Source: Campylobacteraceae bacterium
GTDB lineage: Bacteria > Campylobacterota > Campylobacteria > Campylobacterales > Sulfurovaceae
Assembly (NCBI GenBank): GCA_027022775.1
Contig: JALVXO010000114.1
Location: forward strand, 1 to 11,407
Length of the DNA: 11,407 nucleotides
Direction of reading: 5' to 3'
Numbering within the stretch: the stretch's first letter is position 1; every line of letters starts with the position of its first letter. Shown here in pieces: positions 1 through 6,999 of the stretch. The position numbers and the translations under genes are program-made. Under the pieces are notes generated by a model. That model worked only from the letters and a program-made list of their open reading frames with translations. It had not been told where the DNA came from and did not search any database.

Positions 1-656
1 GAGGTTTTAGCGGAAAAGATGAGTTTAGCTATATTGCAAGCGATGGCAACGGAGGCAAGAGTAAAGCCGTTGTAACTGTTACAGTCAAAGAAAAACCCAA
101 CACTCCGCCTGTTGCAAAAGATGACACTGCTTATACAGAATATGAAACTCCTGTAACTGTCGATGTATTAAAAAACGACACTGATGCAGACGGAGATGCA
201 TTAAGAATAAAGAGCATATCATCTCCTAAAAACGGCAAAGCGGTTATTGAAAACAGCAGCATAAAATATATACCAAATAAAGAGTATAGCGGAAGCGATA
301 CATTTGTATACAAAATTGCTGACAGCAACGGAGCAGTTTCCCAAGCAACTGTTACAGTTATGGTAAAAGCAAAAGAAGATATTAATTTTTATCACTTTCC
401 AATAATAGATAACAGCAATATAGAGAGTGTTATAAAAATTTATACCCAATTTACCAAAGAAGTTTATAAAAATTATACAGAGTTCAATTTAAATAAAAAA
501 GCAAAAATTAAACTGTTTAACGATGGAAGCATTAAATTGGAAGAAAGTGAAACTCCTCTTCCTAAAGAAAAACTGCCAAATGGAACCAGAGTTGAAGTAA
601 AAGAGAATTTTTTAAAGATAGATTTGAAAATGAAAACAGATTATTTAACATTCTAA
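1..656 (+). CDS. Large surface protein/adhesin with tandem Ig/cadherin-like repeats, C-terminal part (5' end missing)
   Basis: The reading frame is open from base 3 with no start, so the gene begins upstream; 217 residues are visible. Residues 1-28 are the end of one repeat (FSGKDEFSYIASDGNGG, then an alternating Val/Thr strand). Residues 32-121 form a second, complete repeat: it starts PPVAKDD, continues with DVLKNDTDADGD and NGKAVIE, and ends YSGSDTFVYKIADSNG plus a Val/Thr strand. This is the pattern of bacterial Ig-like/cadherin-like (Big_9 type) domains, where the Asp/Asn clusters usually bind calcium. The last 96 residues are a different, lysine- and glutamate-rich tail with no anchor, LPxTG, RTX or transmembrane segment that I can see. 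Proteins of this type are usually secreted adhesins; the ligand and export route cannot be told from this fragment. A lipoprotein gene follows after 10 bases, probably in the same transcript. The domain family is well supported; the adhesin role is inferred. Confidence 0.8.
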   Translation, partial: GFSGKDEFSYIASDGNGGKSKAVVTVTVKEKPNTPPVAKDDTAYTEYETPVTVDVLKNDTDADGDALRIKSISSPKNGKAVIENSSIKYIPNKEYSGSDTFVYKIADSNGAVSQATVTVMVKAKEDINFYHFPIIDNSNIESVIKIYTQFTKEVYKNYTEFNLNKKAKIKLFNDGSIKLEESETPLPKEKLPNGTRVEVKENFLKIDLKMKTDYLTF

Positions 657-666
657 AGGAAGAAAA

Positions 667-936
667 ATGAGAAAAATTTTATATTTAATCGGTGCTATCG
701 TTTTTTTTAGTGGATGCGAAAGCGGCAACAGCCTGCCTAATGAAAATTTAAAATCTGCAAGCAACAGGATTATAGAGCTGCAAAAAAATAAAAAATATGA
801 AGTTAATAAAGGTGATAAAATAAAAAAAGAATCTAATGATACCGAAATTAGGGTAGAAAGCGATTTTAATAACAAAAAAACTTATATTATGCTTATGAAA
901 GGAAATGCAAAACTAATAAAAAGCAGCCAGTATTAG
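667..936 (+). CDS. Small putative lipoprotein, function unknown
   Basis: The product has 89 residues. It begins with a short positive N-region (MRK), a hydrophobic stretch (residues 4-14) and a lipobox-like FSGC with Cys17 as the likely lipidated residue. Phe at -3 is less usual than Leu, so lipidation is probable rather than certain. Residue +2 is Glu, not Asp, so the sequence gives no clear inner-membrane retention signal. The rest is very hydrophilic and lysine/asparagine-rich, with a predicted strand-rich end. The start is fixed by AAGGAAG at 656-662, four bases before the ATG. The gene follows the adhesin-like gene by 10 bases and is likely cotranscribed, so it might help anchor or export that protein, but that is inference. 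I do not recognise a family. Confidence 0.6.
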   Translation: MRKILYLIGAIVFFSGCESGNSLPNENLKSASNRIIELQKNKKYEVNKGDKIKKESNDTEIRVESDFNNKKTYIMLMKGNAKLIKSSQY

Positions 937-940
937 CTTG

Positions 941-1143
941 AACCCAAAATTTGCATTAGCAATACGATATCTGTATTGGCCATTGGCAGCCAAAGCTGCA
1001 GTAAAGCCTTTTTTCTGGGCAGCTTTATTTGATTTACCTGTTTTGACCGCTTTGGTTAGCAGGTACAGTTATGTTTTCTTCCAATGCCTCTGCTGCCTGG
1101 ACCAACAAATTAATCTACCTCCTAATGCAAAATTGTTTGGGTT
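941..1143. repeat. 203-base segment with imperfect terminal inverted repeats and internal hairpins (MITE-like remnant or structured RNA)
   Basis: The left end reads AACCCAAA, one base, then TTTGCATTAG (941-959). The right end (1122-1143) is the reverse complement of the same two blocks with four bases between them. Inside are the stems 960-965/973-978 (CAATAC/GTATTG), 986-990/995-999 (GCAGC/GCTGC), a competing 8-base pair 992-999/1019-1026 (AAAGCTGC/GCAGCTTT), and CATTGG/CCAATG at 981-986/1081-1086. By hand count the segment is about 40% GC, against about 14% in the following 170 bases. No good coding frame is seen: the minus strand is broken by stops, and the plus-strand frame lacks a ribosome site. 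It could be a small non-autonomous transposable remnant, a decayed gene or a structured RNA. It also lies where the preceding transcript should end. Confidence 0.45.
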
Positions 1144-1320
1144 TTAAGCAATTTTAACAAAAAAGTTAATATTAAAATCTGTTTCTTGAATATAAAACTG
1201 ATATTTTGAAGTAAATAACTATTTTATACCAATTTTATACTAAAAAATAAAAATTTTTAAGTATTTTTTAATATTATACAATATATAATCAGTAAAAAGA
1301 TTAATTTTTAGGATGTAAAC
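1144..1320 (+). promoter_or_regulatory. Very AT-rich promoter region of the MSHA-like operon
   Basis: This stretch is about 14% GC and has no gene. The best -10 box is TATAAT at 1284-1289, which would start transcription near 1296. No convincing -35 is seen, but T- and A-runs spaced along 1205-1275 match the periodic AT-rich upstream pattern of Campylobacterota sigma-70 promoters. TATACT at 1236-1241 is a weaker alternative. The ribosome site AGGA (1310-1313) lies seven bases before the GTG at 1321. No sigma-54 site is seen. Confidence 0.5.
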
Positions 1321-2871
1321 GTGAAAAAAAAGAGTGTATCAAAAACTCCATCTATAGTCACTATTGATGTTTACGGCAATCTGTTTTTTAAAGTTGTAGG
1401 GAGTAAATTCTCTTATTTAAAAAAATTAAAAGCAAATAAAAATGATATCTCTATCGGATATTTTGCAAACAGAGATTTTAACATTGCAGAAGTTGATGTA
1501 AGCATAAATTTGCCGCAAGAACATCTTTTGGATTATGTTACAGATAAAGTTTACGAAGAGTTAAGATTAGATCCGGCAGTTGAATATGAAATTCATCCTG
1601 TAAAGACTGCCCTTATTGATGACAATATTAAATATCAAGTTTTAATTTCAGACAGCAAATTTTTAAAAGAGACTTTTGCACCACTGGCTAAATCTATAAG
1701 ATATATCGATTACATAGTAGCACAGCAGCTTCTGTTTAAAGTTTTATACAGTGAAGGAAAATTAAAAGGAAAAACCACAGACCTGTTTATATATTTTGGA
1801 GAATATGATACTTTTATTACCTTTTATAATAAAGGGGAGTATCTTTATTCTAAATCTATCAATTACTCAATAGAACAGATTTATGATAAATTTTGCAAAA
1901 TGGCACAAGATGTGCCTTTTTCTAAAGAAGAGTTTATCAACAGGCTTTCTAAAGAAGGCTTTGAAGGGTTTGATGCAACACAGCAGTCATTCTTGAAAAA
2001 TATTTTTAGACAATGTTTCGAAGAGATTAATGATATTGTGGTAAATATTATTAAAAACAGATATGAAAAATTCAGACTCGAAGTAGGAAATGTTTTTTTA
2101 GGTTTTAGCATAGGTTATCTATATGAAATAGAGGAGTATGTAAAAACCTTTATATACTCTGGTGACAACTGTCAGCCAATCTCTTCTACTTATTCCGATG
2201 AAGACCCGAAAGTTTTAATAGACCCTATGCATGCGCTTATGGCTATGAGCGCCAAAGCTATGCAGGCAGGCATGCTTGAACTGCCTAATTTAACCCCGTT
2301 TCCAAAACCGGCGCCTTTAAGCAAAAGACCTGCTGGAAAAATACTTCTGGCAACTTTTGTTACGACAGCTATCTTTTTAATCCCGGTTGTTTACGATTAT
2401 GCAGTGGGTATGTCGCTGCAGGCAAAAAACACCATATTAAAAAAGAAAGAGATGCGCTTAACTGCAGAAGCAAATAAATATAAAAATGAAATAAAAAAGA
2501 AAAAAGATGAATTAAAAGCTTTAGAGAAAAGCTTGAAACAAATAAGCAATTTATATCAAAACAAAAAAGGCGAACTTAAAAATGTTTACAGCCAAAAATT
2601 TAATTATCAGCTAAGATCAGAGCAGCTGGCTTTAATTACAAATATAATAAAAGGTTTCGATATTCAAAGCCGTTCTATAGAGATAAACGACACCCAATAT
2701 AAAATCGAAGTTGAATCTAAAAATGATAAAGAGATTACAGCATTTATTAAAAAACTGGTAGAAAAATTTAACAAAAAAATATCGTATGTGGATATTAAAG
2801 ATATCACTTATGATGATAAAGAGAAACTCTATAAAGGGGTTTTGAAAGTAAATTTTACGGAGAGTAAATGA
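1321..2871 (+). CDS. mshI: MshI-like PilM-PilN fusion, inner-membrane pilus/secretion assembly protein
   Basis: The product has 516 residues. Residues 10-300 resemble the actin-like PilM/GspL cytoplasmic fold. The phosphate-1 region keeps an Asp (IVTIDVYGN, Asp16), and the phosphate-2-like strand (IYFGEYDTFITF, about 157-168) is degenerate, so nucleotide binding may be lost. A proline-rich linker (322-337) leads to one membrane segment (about 340-358), a lysine-rich coiled coil (about 368-425), and a small alpha/beta domain (about 427-516) like periplasmic PilN. The protein therefore joins PilM and PilN in one chain, as in GspL. It should recruit the ATPase in the cytoplasm and pair with the next gene's product in the periplasm. 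The start is GTG with AGGA seven bases upstream. The stop overlaps the next start (ATGA). The role is inferred from architecture and from first position in a clear msh gene order. Confidence 0.75.
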   Translation: MKKKSVSKTPSIVTIDVYGNLFFKVVGSKFSYLKKLKANKNDISIGYFANRDFNIAEVDVSINLPQEHLLDYVTDKVYEELRLDPAVEYEIHPVKTALIDDNIKYQVLISDSKFLKETFAPLAKSIRYIDYIVAQQLLFKVLYSEGKLKGKTTDLFIYFGEYDTFITFYNKGEYLYSKSINYSIEQIYDKFCKMAQDVPFSKEEFINRLSKEGFEGFDATQQSFLKNIFRQCFEEINDIVVNIIKNRYEKFRLEVGNVFLGFSIGYLYEIEEYVKTFIYSGDNCQPISSTYSDEDPKVLIDPMHALMAMSAKAMQAGMLELPNLTPFPKPAPLSKRPAGKILLATFVTTAIFLIPVVYDYAVGMSLQAKNTILKKKEMRLTAEANKYKNEIKKKKDELKALEKSLKQISNLYQNKKGELKNVYSQKFNYQLRSEQLALITNIIKGFDIQSRSIEINDTQYKIEVESKNDKEITAFIKKLVEKFNKKISYVDIKDITYDDKEKLYKGVLKVNFTESK

Positions 2872-3506
2872 TGAACTTTTTAGACAAATTAGACAACTAT
2901 TTTTACAGCAAAAAACCTACAGAAGTTTGGATGATGGTTATTTTAGTTGCCGCTGTAATAGGATTTGGATTATACAGCGTGCTTTCTCCTATATCTACAG
3001 AATATAGAGAAAATCAGCAAAATATTAATAAAAGTTTAAACAAAAAAATAAAAGATGCCAAAAATTACTTAAGAAGCATCACAGTAAACGGAGACAGAAA
3101 CTACCATATTAAAAAACTTAATAAAGAATTGGTAAAAAAGAGAGTAGAACTTAATAGCTACAGAAACAAACTCTCTAAATTAGACGGTGCTATGAGAAAA
3201 TTGAGCAATATTTTATACACAAAAGATAACTGGTCTAAATTTTTACACAATATTACAGTAAAAGCAAAAAATAACAATTTAAAAATTTATAATATTACAA
3301 ATGAAACTTTTGAACAAAATACAACTTTTGGAAAAGTACTTGATGTAGAAATTAAGTGCCAGGGAGAGTATTCAAAAATACTCTCTTTTATGAATGATTT
3401 AGAGCAGACAAAGCTTGTTGCAAATATCAGTAATGTTAAACTTGAAGCAACAGAAAGCACACCGATAGCGGATGTTAACCTGTCTGTATGGGGGATAAAG
3501 CCATGA
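2868..3506 (+). CDS. mshJ: MshJ-like PilO-family inner-membrane alignment protein
   Basis: The product has 212 residues, close to the usual size of MshJ/PilO. It has a short cytoplasmic N-terminus, one membrane helix (about 19-40), a long charged coiled coil (about 43-115), and a C-terminal alpha/beta domain (about 118-212) with the FLHNI...NNLKI layout and final beta-strand typical of PilO/GspM. It should dimerise with the PilN-like half of the upstream protein and, through the next product, link the inner membrane to the secretin. It overlaps the upstream gene by four bases. Two adjacent ATGs (2868 and 2871) are both usable, with GGAG at 2859-2862 lying five or eight bases before them. The end overlaps the next start by ATGA. 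Sequence conservation in this family is low, so the call rests on architecture and position. Confidence 0.75.
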   Translation: MMNFLDKLDNYFYSKKPTEVWMMVILVAAVIGFGLYSVLSPISTEYRENQQNINKSLNKKIKDAKNYLRSITVNGDRNYHIKKLNKELVKKRVELNSYRNKLSKLDGAMRKLSNILYTKDNWSKFLHNITVKAKNNNLKIYNITNETFEQNTTFGKVLDVEIKCQGEYSKILSFMNDLEQTKLVANISNVKLEATESTPIADVNLSVWGIKP

Positions 3507-3916
3507 AAAAGTTACCATTAGCAATCTTGGCTGTAGGCACACTTTTTTTATTTGCTGATGAAATTGACACTATGGTAAAACAGATTGAATCTAAAAGAAA
3601 AACAACTATACCCAAAGAGAAGCTTTTATCAATAGAGTCGCCTATGCCAAGGGTTATTAAAGTGGAAAACAACAGCACAAAAGAGAACAATACAACTGTA
3701 ATTGCCAAGCCTCAAAATGATACCTTTTATCTTACTGCCATAATGAACAATAAAGCGTTTATTAACGGGAAATGGGTTGGCAGAGGCGAATTTGTCGGTT
3801 CTTATAAGTTAATTGACATTATGGATGATTCTGTCTTTTTAAAAGATGGAAATAAAACAAAGCTTATCTTTTTTAAAGATAACTTAAAAAAAATCAAAAT
3901 CAAAATAGGTAGGTAA
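3503..3916 (+). CDS. mshK: MshK-like small periplasmic protein (PilP/GspC-like)
   Basis: The product has 137 residues. A signal peptide or membrane anchor covers residues 1-18 (KKLPLAILAVGTLFLFA, likely cut before DEID). A polar linker rich in Asn/Thr/Lys (about 28-72) follows, and then a compact strand domain (about 75-135) reading LTAIMNNKAFINGKWVGRGE, ending in repeated strands. This resembles the homology region of GspC/PilP, which docks on the N0/N1 domains of the secretin. The start at 3503 is preferred to an upstream in-frame ATG at 3488, because GGGGGA (3490-3495) sits seven bases before 3503, the signal peptide begins there, and the ATG overlaps the upstream stop as ATGA. The secretin gene follows after three bases. 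The function is inferred from domain shape and gene order. Confidence 0.7.
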   Translation: MKKLPLAILAVGTLFLFADEIDTMVKQIESKRKTTIPKEKLLSIESPMPRVIKVENNSTKENNTTVIAKPQNDTFYLTAIMNNKAFINGKWVGRGEFVGSYKLIDIMDDSVFLKDGNKTKLIFFKDNLKKIKIKIGR

Positions 3917-3919
3917 AAA

Positions 3920-5449
3920 ATGAAAAGAAAAACAGTAGCTACACTATTACTTTGTGCCGGTTTGAGTTTTAGCACAGCTTATGCAAACAGCTGTAAAGAC
4001 GAACTGTTTTCAGTTACTATAAAAAAAGAACTCTCAATAGCTGATGCTATAGATAATATTGCCGAAACATGCGGTTTAAGCGTTGTTGTTAAAGATCCTG
4101 CAGCTCAAAACAAAATGAAACAGAAGTTGTATTATGTTAAATTAAAAAAGACAAATTTAAAAAACTTTTTAAATGTTGTTTTAAAGGATAATGATTTAAG
4201 CTATAAACTGGTAGGTAATAAGTTGATTATCTCCTATTTGATTACAAAAACTTTTAAGGTTCACTATATCGCAAGCGACAGGGTAGGAAGCAGCAGTGCA
4301 AACATCAATATTGCAAATGCAGGCAAATCGAAAGGAAAAGGTACCACTGCAACAAGCGGCATGACAATTAACAGCAACGATAAGTTCAGTTTTTGGAGTA
4401 AAATGAAAGAAGAGATACACAGAATTTTAGTGACTGCAGGTGACGGCACAATGCACTTTAAAAAAGTCAAAGACGGATGGGCAGATAATGCCGGCAATAT
4501 TTGGCAATATAACCCAACTGAACCTATTGTTGACCCAGAAGCGGGTTTAATTACTGTAACAGGCACACCCCAACAGATAAGAAGAGTTGCAAAATATATC
4601 TCTTCTATGGCAAAACAGGTAAAAACCCAAGTATTAATTGATGTAAAGATTTTATCGGTAACTTTAAATAAAGATAAGCAGACAGGTATAGATTGGAGCC
4701 AGCTGTACGGTTTAGAAAATTTCTCAATAAACTCTTATGCTATGAGCCAAAAAAATATGAGCGAATGGAAAAGCAACTCTAAAGAAGGAATTAACGAAGC
4801 GAAATTTGGAATACACACAAGGCCTAGCAATGCTAAAGTTTTTGAAACTTTTGGACATGCTACAATTAATGATGTAATTAAATATTTAAAAACTCAAGGA
4901 ACTGTAAAAACAATTTCAAATCCTAAAGTTATGACTTTAAACAATCAGCCGGCATTAATAAGCGTAGGTAAAGAGATTTTTTATAAAACAACCAGTACAA
5001 TTACAACTACAGGAGCAAGTAACGATAAAACAACCAGCGAATCGATAGATTCAGTATTTGCAGGTATTTTGCTGGATATTACGCCTGAAATTGATGAAAG
5101 AGGAACCATAACTTTAAAAATAAACCCATCAATTACAGAAACTGACGGTCCTGTGGGACAGTCGGGCACAAGAACTATGCCGCCTGATTTAGTAAGAAGA
5201 CAGATATCAACTGTAATTAAGGTAAAAAATGGTAAACATGCAATATTGGGCGGATTAATTTCCACTGCCGAAAGCAGCGTAGAAAGCGGAGTGCCGTTAA
5301 TTAGCAAAATACCGCTTATAGGTGAAGCATTTAAAAGAAGCAGAAAAATAAAAAGAACTGAAGAATTAGTTGTTATAATTACGCCTAGAATTGTCGGAAA
5401 GAGTAATCTGTCCCTTAAAAGTTTAGGATATAGGAGTATCGTCAAGTGA
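3920..5449 (+). CDS. mshL: MshL-family secretin (outer-membrane pore)
   Basis: The product has 509 residues, a normal length for MshL. A signal peptide (1-22, ending AYA before NSC) is followed by an STN/N0 domain (about 28-106), where Cys25 and Cys51 could pair. A Ser/Gly-rich loop (about 122-152) and the MshL-type segment (FSFWSKMKEEIHRIL) come next, then an N1-like domain (about 200-245, LITVTGTPQQIRRVAKYI). The secretin barrel domain spans about 315-493 and includes VKTISNPKVMTLNNQPALI. It ends with the secretin signature VPLISKIPLIGEAF and the final ELVVIITPRIV. The protein should form the multimeric channel through which the pilus or substrate crosses the outer membrane. I see no obvious lipobox, so it may need a pilotin or self-insert. 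It lies between the PilP-like and ATPase genes, and its stop overlaps the next start as GTGA. This is one of the surest calls. Confidence 0.93.
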   Translation: MKRKTVATLLLCAGLSFSTAYANSCKDELFSVTIKKELSIADAIDNIAETCGLSVVVKDPAAQNKMKQKLYYVKLKKTNLKNFLNVVLKDNDLSYKLVGNKLIISYLITKTFKVHYIASDRVGSSSANINIANAGKSKGKGTTATSGMTINSNDKFSFWSKMKEEIHRILVTAGDGTMHFKKVKDGWADNAGNIWQYNPTEPIVDPEAGLITVTGTPQQIRRVAKYISSMAKQVKTQVLIDVKILSVTLNKDKQTGIDWSQLYGLENFSINSYAMSQKNMSEWKSNSKEGINEAKFGIHTRPSNAKVFETFGHATINDVIKYLKTQGTVKTISNPKVMTLNNQPALISVGKEIFYKTTSTITTTGASNDKTTSESIDSVFAGILLDITPEIDERGTITLKINPSITETDGPVGQSGTRTMPPDLVRRQISTVIKVKNGKHAILGGLISTAESSVESGVPLISKIPLIGEAFKRSRKIKRTEELVVIITPRIVGKSNLSLKSLGYRSIVK

Positions 5450-6255
5450 GTTATTTCGAAATAGCCAAAGAGTGCTTTGTAGATGAGATAAATTTAAATA
5501 CCTATGTTGAACTGCCAGGTCCTATGATGGCTTACGAAGAGCTGGAACTGGCGTTTGAAAAACCGTTTAAGCTAATGCTCTTATACGGTGAGCCGGGCAC
5601 AGGCAAAAGCTTGCTTTTAAAAAGAATCTATGAAAAGAAAAAATATCAAAAAGAGCTCCATTTTATCGATTCGCCTCTTCTTGATGAAGAGGAATTTTTC
5701 CGAAGGCTTTTTAACATCTTAATACAAAAGCCGATGCCAAATAATACTAAAGTCGATTTTAACACATTTGTTGATTTTTGCAAATTAATAAAAGGACAAA
5801 GAGAGATAATTATTCTTTTAGACGAAGCTCAGCTCTATCCTAAAAAGCTGCTTGAGCAGATTAGAATTCTTTCCGACACCGGGGTGGTAAGGTTTGTAAT
5901 TGTGGTGCATAAAACAACCGATGAAGATGTTATTGCCAAATCCCATTTTAAAACAAGAATCTGGGGCGCAATTGAACTTAAAAACGCCACAAAAGAAGAG
6001 CTTAAGACTTATGTTCACCAGAGACTTCTTAAGTTTAACCAGTTTGAAATTGCAAATTTAATAAAACAGAAAAATATCGATTTTATATATAAAGTTACTA
6101 AAGGTAATTTTAGGGCTTGCAATAAATTAATGTACACAACATTCGAAATATATCAATATTATGAAAAAAATGACCCTTCCAAATTTAGCAAAGACAAGTT
6201 TTCACAAAAATTTTTAGAAATGGCTGCAATTGCCATAGGAGCTATCCATGTATGA
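5446..6255 (+). CDS. mshM: MshM-like AAA ATPase of the ExeA/GspA family
   Basis: The product has 269 residues, similar to MshM. Walker A is GEPGTGKS (48-55), Walker B is IIILLDEAQ (121-129, Asp126/Glu127), a sensor-1-like strand is VIVVHKT (151-157), and Arg171 is a candidate arginine finger. The C-terminal helical lid runs from about 180. The peptidoglycan-binding domain and membrane segment found in full ExeA/GspA are absent, so this is the short soluble MshM form. The family is linked to secretin assembly or localisation; the exact role in MSHA systems is not well defined. The GTG start overlaps the secretin stop (GTGA), with AGGAG at 5432-5436 nine bases upstream. The end overlaps the next gene by eight bases. 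Confidence 0.85.
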   Translation: MSYFEIAKECFVDEINLNTYVELPGPMMAYEELELAFEKPFKLMLLYGEPGTGKSLLLKRIYEKKKYQKELHFIDSPLLDEEEFFRRLFNILIQKPMPNNTKVDFNTFVDFCKLIKGQREIIILLDEAQLYPKKLLEQIRILSDTGVVRFVIVVHKTTDEDVIAKSHFKTRIWGAIELKNATKEELKTYVHQRLLKFNQFEIANLIKQKNIDFIYKVTKGNFRACNKLMYTTFEIYQYYEKNDPSKFSKDKFSQKFLEMAAIAIGAIHV

Positions 6256-6994
6256 TATTCCTGAATTAGAAAAAAAGTGGCGCAAATATAAAAGAAACCA
6301 AATTAAAAAACCTTTAATATATACAGCAATTGTTGCAGTTTTATTAGGAGGCATAACCATTTTAGCCGTTACATACATCAATAAGAGCAGCAAACTGCCT
6401 GTGCAGGCGGCGGCAAAAAGCAGCACAGTCCAGCAGCAACAGCCTCAGCAGCAAGCTGTGCAGGTAAAAAAAGACGAACCAGCTATGGAAATTAAAAAAA
6501 TATCTTCAGTTAGCCAGCAGCAAGCCAATGACAATAACGGCATTGATTTAAGCAAAGCAGAAATTGTAAAACCGAATGTACCTGATGATGAGATAAGGGT
6601 AATAGGTTTTGACAGCGATAAAGAGAAAAAGAAAATTAAGAAAAAATATGAAGATATCTTAATTCCTAAACAGAGCGCCAAAGATATTCAGGAAAAAGAA
6701 GAGATGGCGCAGCTAGAAGAAGAGTTTAAAAATACTCAAGACCCGCAAACCTCTTTGAAGCTGGCTAGATACTATTACAAAATAGGCAATTATAAAAAAG
6801 CTGAAGACTGGGCAGTTGCTACAAACAATATAGACGGCGATATAGAAGAGAGCTGGCTTATATTTGCAAAAGCCAGAGCAAAACAAGGCTTTAGAACCGA
6901 TGCAATAAAGGTTTTACAATCTTATTATGACGAAACAAAATCTGAAAAAGCGCATAATCTATTAGTAAAATTACGAAAAGGATTAAAATATTAA
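6248..6994 (+). CDS. mshN: MshN-like inner-membrane TPR protein
   Basis: The product has 248 residues, shorter than Vibrio MshN as I recall it (about 400). It has a 22-residue basic cytoplasmic N-terminus, one membrane helix (about 23-43), a long polar linker with a glutamine tract (62-72, encoded by CAG/CAA repeats at 6431-6463), a charged helical stretch (about 124-162), and a C-terminal region of two or so TPR-like helix pairs (about 165-240, e.g. SLKLARYYYKIGNYKKAEDW). The topology puts the TPRs in the periplasm, where they probably bind other assembly subunits. The start is set by AGGAG at 6237-6241, six bases before the ATG. The gene overlaps mshM by eight bases and precedes mshE by five. 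The MshN call relies mainly on the TM-linker-TPR layout and the M-N-E order. Confidence 0.7.
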   Translation: MYDIPELEKKWRKYKRNQIKKPLIYTAIVAVLLGGITILAVTYINKSSKLPVQAAAKSSTVQQQQPQQQAVQVKKDEPAMEIKKISSVSQQQANDNNGIDLSKAEIVKPNVPDDEIRVIGFDSDKEKKKIKKKYEDILIPKQSAKDIQEKEEMAQLEEEFKNTQDPQTSLKLARYYYKIGNYKKAEDWAVATNNIDGDIEESWLIFAKARAKQGFRTDAIKVLQSYYDETKSEKAHNLLVKLRKGLKY

Positions 6995-6999
6995 ATAAA

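Noticed and set aside
984..1000. Possible sigma-54 promoter (TGGCAG...CTGCA)
   Set aside because: The spacing between GG and GC is 11 bases rather than 10, and the match lies inside a hairpin of the inverted-repeat element, far from any start.
941..1141. Minus-strand peptide fragments in the inverted-repeat element (one with TAALAANGQYRYRIANANFG)
   Set aside because: Broken by stops, no start or ribosome site, no family recognised. The ALAA string suggested a tmRNA tag, but there is no stop after it and no tRNA-like end.
938..1147. 69-residue plus-strand open frame covering the inverted-repeat element
   Set aside because: It starts with TTG without a ribosome site, has an odd Trp/Cys/Phe-rich composition unlike its neighbours, and coincides with the hairpin-rich element.
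3488..3502. Upstream ATG for the MshK-like gene
   Set aside because: It lies on top of the GGGGGA ribosome site for 3503 and adds residues (MGDKA) before a normal signal peptide.
4981..5445. 154-residue minus-strand open frame inside the secretin gene
   Set aside because: It is a shadow of the well-supported secretin coding frame, hydrophobic and without homology that I recognise.
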